A stretch of DNA of 27,101 bases from an uncultured Clostridia bacterium. Its GTDB lineage: Bacteria > Bacillota > Clostridia > UMGS1810. Below the pieces are notes generated by a model. It had not been told where the DNA came from. It saw nothing but the letters and a program-made list of their open reading frames with translations, and did not search any database. The stretch is from NCBI GenBank assembly GCA_934463165.1, contig CAKSJG010000032.1, forward strand, positions 1 to 27,101, in the 5' to 3' direction. This document shows, piece after piece, positions 25,118 through 27,101 of the stretch (within the stretch, counting starts at the first letter, position 1; the number at the start of each line of letters is the position of its first letter). The translations under genes were made by a program, and so were the position numbers.

Positions 25118-27101
25118 TTACAATCGTACGAAAAGATTAATCAGCATGCAGGCAAGAACACCGAAAACCGTCGGGAGCGCAAACGAAAGAAATGTCCACC
25201 TCCAGCTGCCTGTTTCTTTTTTTACGGTCATAAGGGTTGTTGAACACGGCCAGTGCATAACAAAGAAAACTATTGCGCAAACCGCCGTTGCGGCAGTCCA
25301 TGAATTTGCGGCAAGAATTGAATGCACTGTGCCGACAGAGCCTATCTCATACAAAACACTGTTTGAAGAATATATCATTATCGCAAGCGGAAGAACGATT
25401 TCATTTGCAGGTATGCCGAGTATAAACGACGCAAGGATTACACCGTCAAGCCCCATAAGAGATGCAAAAGGATTTAAAAATGATGAAAATCTTTGTATAA
25501 GGCTTATGCCGCCTATATTAAACTGTGTCAGCATGCCGAGCACAAGTCCTGCGGGAAAAGCAACTGCAACGGCTCTGCCGAGAACATACAATGTTCTGTC
25601 GAATATTGAGCGAACAATAATCTGACCGAACTGCGGACGTCTGTAAGGCGGAAGCTCAAGCGCAAAAGACGAAGGAGCTCCTTTTAAAAAAGTATGCGAT
25701 AAAAAATACGACGCAACAAGCGACATTATAACGCTCATCACAACTATGAGCGAAACCATAAGCGCCGCCTTTATTTTTTCGCTGCCCGATTCACCTGCAA
25801 AAAACGCCGTGACAAGGGTAATTAACGCCGGGAACCTGCCGTTGCAGGGAATGAAAGAATTTGTAAGAATTGCAATGAATCTTTCACGCGGGGAATCAAT
25901 GATTCTTGCGCCCGTTACGCCTGCGGCATTGCAGCCGAAGCCCATGCATGTCGTAAGCGCCTGTTTGCCGCATGCATCACATTTTTTAAATGCTCTGTCA
26001 AGGTTAAATGCAATTCGCGGAAGATATCCCACATCTTCAAGAAACGTAAAAAGCGGAAAGAATATCGCCATAGGCGGCAACATAACCGATACAACCCATG
26101 ACATCACGCGGTAACCTCCGCCCACAAGTATATTGCACACAATATCCGGCATACCGATGAATGAGCAAAATCTCATTATATAGCCCTCGCAATACGTAAA
26201 AAACAAGCTCAGATATTCACTCGGATAATTTGCACCCACAAGCGTGAGATAAAATATACATGCAAGCAAAACCGCCATTACGGCAAAGCCGCTTATTTTA
26301 CCGGTCAGAATTTTATCTGTTTTTCTGTCGCGCGATGCGCTTTTGCTCTTCTTGTTTTCAACAGCTCCGCTGCATATCCTGTGGGCGTATCTCACTGCCG
26401 AAACGGATATAATGTCTTTTATATTGTCGGGGGTTATTCCGCATTTAAAAAGATAATTGCCTGCCTCGCTTCTCGCACATACTATTCTGTTATATGAAAT
26501 ACGGTCGTCTCCGCAATTTTTTTCGACAGTATCCCACATGAATTTATCGTCTTCCAAAAGTCTGAGAGCGGTGTAACGGTCATTCATTCCGCCATGGAAG
26601 CTTTTAAGTTCTTTTAATATAATTTTAACGGCATATTCTATATTTTTTCCGTAATCAATTCTTACGGGGCGTTTTTGTGCATCCGTCAGCGCATGGTTCA
26701 TGAGATTGTCAAACCCTGTTTTCTTTCGCGCTGAAATTACGCAAACGGGTATTTTAAGACGTTTTTCAAGCAAGGAGGTGTCTATTGATATACCTTTCTT
26801 TTTTGCTTCATCGGCAAGATTTATGCAAAGAACAACATTATTTACCGCTTCGCATATCTGCAGAACAAGATTCAGATTTCTTTCTATGCAGCATGCGTCG
26901 CATACCGCCACAACGCAATCGGCATCGGCTGAGCAAATTGCATCGGCGGCGCATTTTTCCTCTGCGGAGCGCGCCCTCATCGAATAACAGCCCGGAACAT
27001 CTTCAAGAATAAATCTGACACCGCCGTATTCATATGTTCCGCATGCATTGCAAACGGTTTTTCCGGTCCAATTGCCCGTATGCTGATTCATCCCCGTGAG
27101 G
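25118..27101 (-). CDS. feoB: FeoB-like transporter with GTPase domain, N-terminus outside the window
   Basis: At least 660 residues are present; the frame continues past base 27101 (preceding codons read Leu-Thr-Gly), so the ATG at 27091 is not the start and the P-loop lies outside. Within the numbering from that ATG, G-domain motifs are GNWTGKTV (6-13), DVPGCYS (31-37), NLADEAKKKG (91-100) and SARKKTG. Two Gate-type membrane regions follow, with EDVGYLPRIAFNLDRAF, GFGCNAAGVTGARIIDSPRER (384-404), IPCNGRFP (414-421) and HWPCSTTL (613-620). About eight to ten membrane segments are visible. FeoB proteins import ferrous iron. The gate motifs differ from the classical GCxVPA and SCSARLP forms, so this is the divergent clostridial type and its ion is not certain. 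No feoA is in view downstream. Confidence 0.85.
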   Translation of the reverse strand, partial: LTGMNQHTGNWTGKTVCNACGTYEYGGVRFILEDVPGCYSMRARSAEEKCAADAICSADADCVVAVCDACCIERNLNLVLQICEAVNNVVLCINLADEAKKKGISIDTSLLEKRLKIPVCVISARKKTGFDNLMNHALTDAQKRPVRIDYGKNIEYAVKIILKELKSFHGGMNDRYTALRLLEDDKFMWDTVEKNCGDDRISYNRIVCARSEAGNYLFKCGITPDNIKDIISVSAVRYAHRICSGAVENKKSKSASRDRKTDKILTGKISGFAVMAVLLACIFYLTLVGANYPSEYLSLFFTYCEGYIMRFCSFIGMPDIVCNILVGGGYRVMSWVVSVMLPPMAIFFPLFTFLEDVGYLPRIAFNLDRAFKKCDACGKQALTTCMGFGCNAAGVTGARIIDSPRERFIAILTNSFIPCNGRFPALITLVTAFFAGESGSEKIKAALMVSLIVVMSVIMSLVASYFLSHTFLKGAPSSFALELPPYRRPQFGQIIVRSIFDRTLYVLGRAVAVAFPAGLVLGMLTQFNIGGISLIQRFSSFLNPFASLMGLDGVILASFILGIPANEIVLPLAIMIYSSNSVLYEIGSVGTVHSILAANSWTAATAVCAIVFFVMHWPCSTTLMTVKKETGSWRWTFLSFALPTVFGVLACMLINLFVRL

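Noticed and set aside
1..27101. CRISPR arrays, tRNA or rRNA genes
   Set aside because: No regularly spaced direct repeats, cloverleaf-like tRNA segments or rRNA motifs were seen.

Overview
The window looks like a chromosomal segment of an anaerobic low-GC Firmicute of the Clostridia. Supporting signs are AT-rich intergenic DNA, strong AGGAGG-type ribosome binding sites, a yceD-rpmF pair, the block DUF512 protein-der-plsY-gpsA, and surface proteins with S-layer homology (SLH) domains. A pectin-degrading gut lineage with SLH-anchored carbohydrate enzymes (Monoglobus-like) would fit, but that is inference from gene content; no rRNA or species marker is present.

Region 1 (1 to about 3608) is the recombinase-proximal end of an integrative element, probably an integrative conjugative element or Tn4451/Tn5397-like transposon, entered from inside. 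It carries a sigma factor/HTH pair like Tn916 orf7-orf8, a non-coding stretch with a candidate structured RNA, a TnpW-family small protein and a large serine recombinase. The element has inserted into an ABC-transporter solute-binding lipoprotein gene on the minus strand. The native frame is lost after about codon 405, and the reading frame now runs on into antisense recombinase sequence.

Region 2 (3295 to 17514) is a carbohydrate-use locus. An AraC-family regulator on the plus strand diverges from a minus-strand operon of at least 11 kb: a cytoplasmic GH127/DUF1680-type glycosidase, two exported SLH proteins (one with SLH repeats at the N-terminus, one at the C-terminus), and a 1403-residue exported protein resembling the PcRGLX/YetA (rhamnogalacturonan lyase-like) fold with added beta-sandwich domains. 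The truncated binding protein lies just downstream. A strong minus-strand promoter upstream of the GH127 gene has a perfect 12-bp inverted repeat centred near -64, where an activator would be expected. My reading is that a pectin side-chain or rhamnogalacturonan substrate is processed at the S-layer, imported, and finished inside the cell by the GH127 enzyme.

Region 3 (17533 to 24337) is core metabolism, all on the minus strand: pgi, gpsA, plsY, der, a PDZ/DUF512 radical-SAM-like protein, a HAD phosphatase and rpmF. Region 4 (24367 to 27101) holds the yceD-type gene with a perfect consensus promoter, and a divergent FeoB-like transporter cut by the window end.
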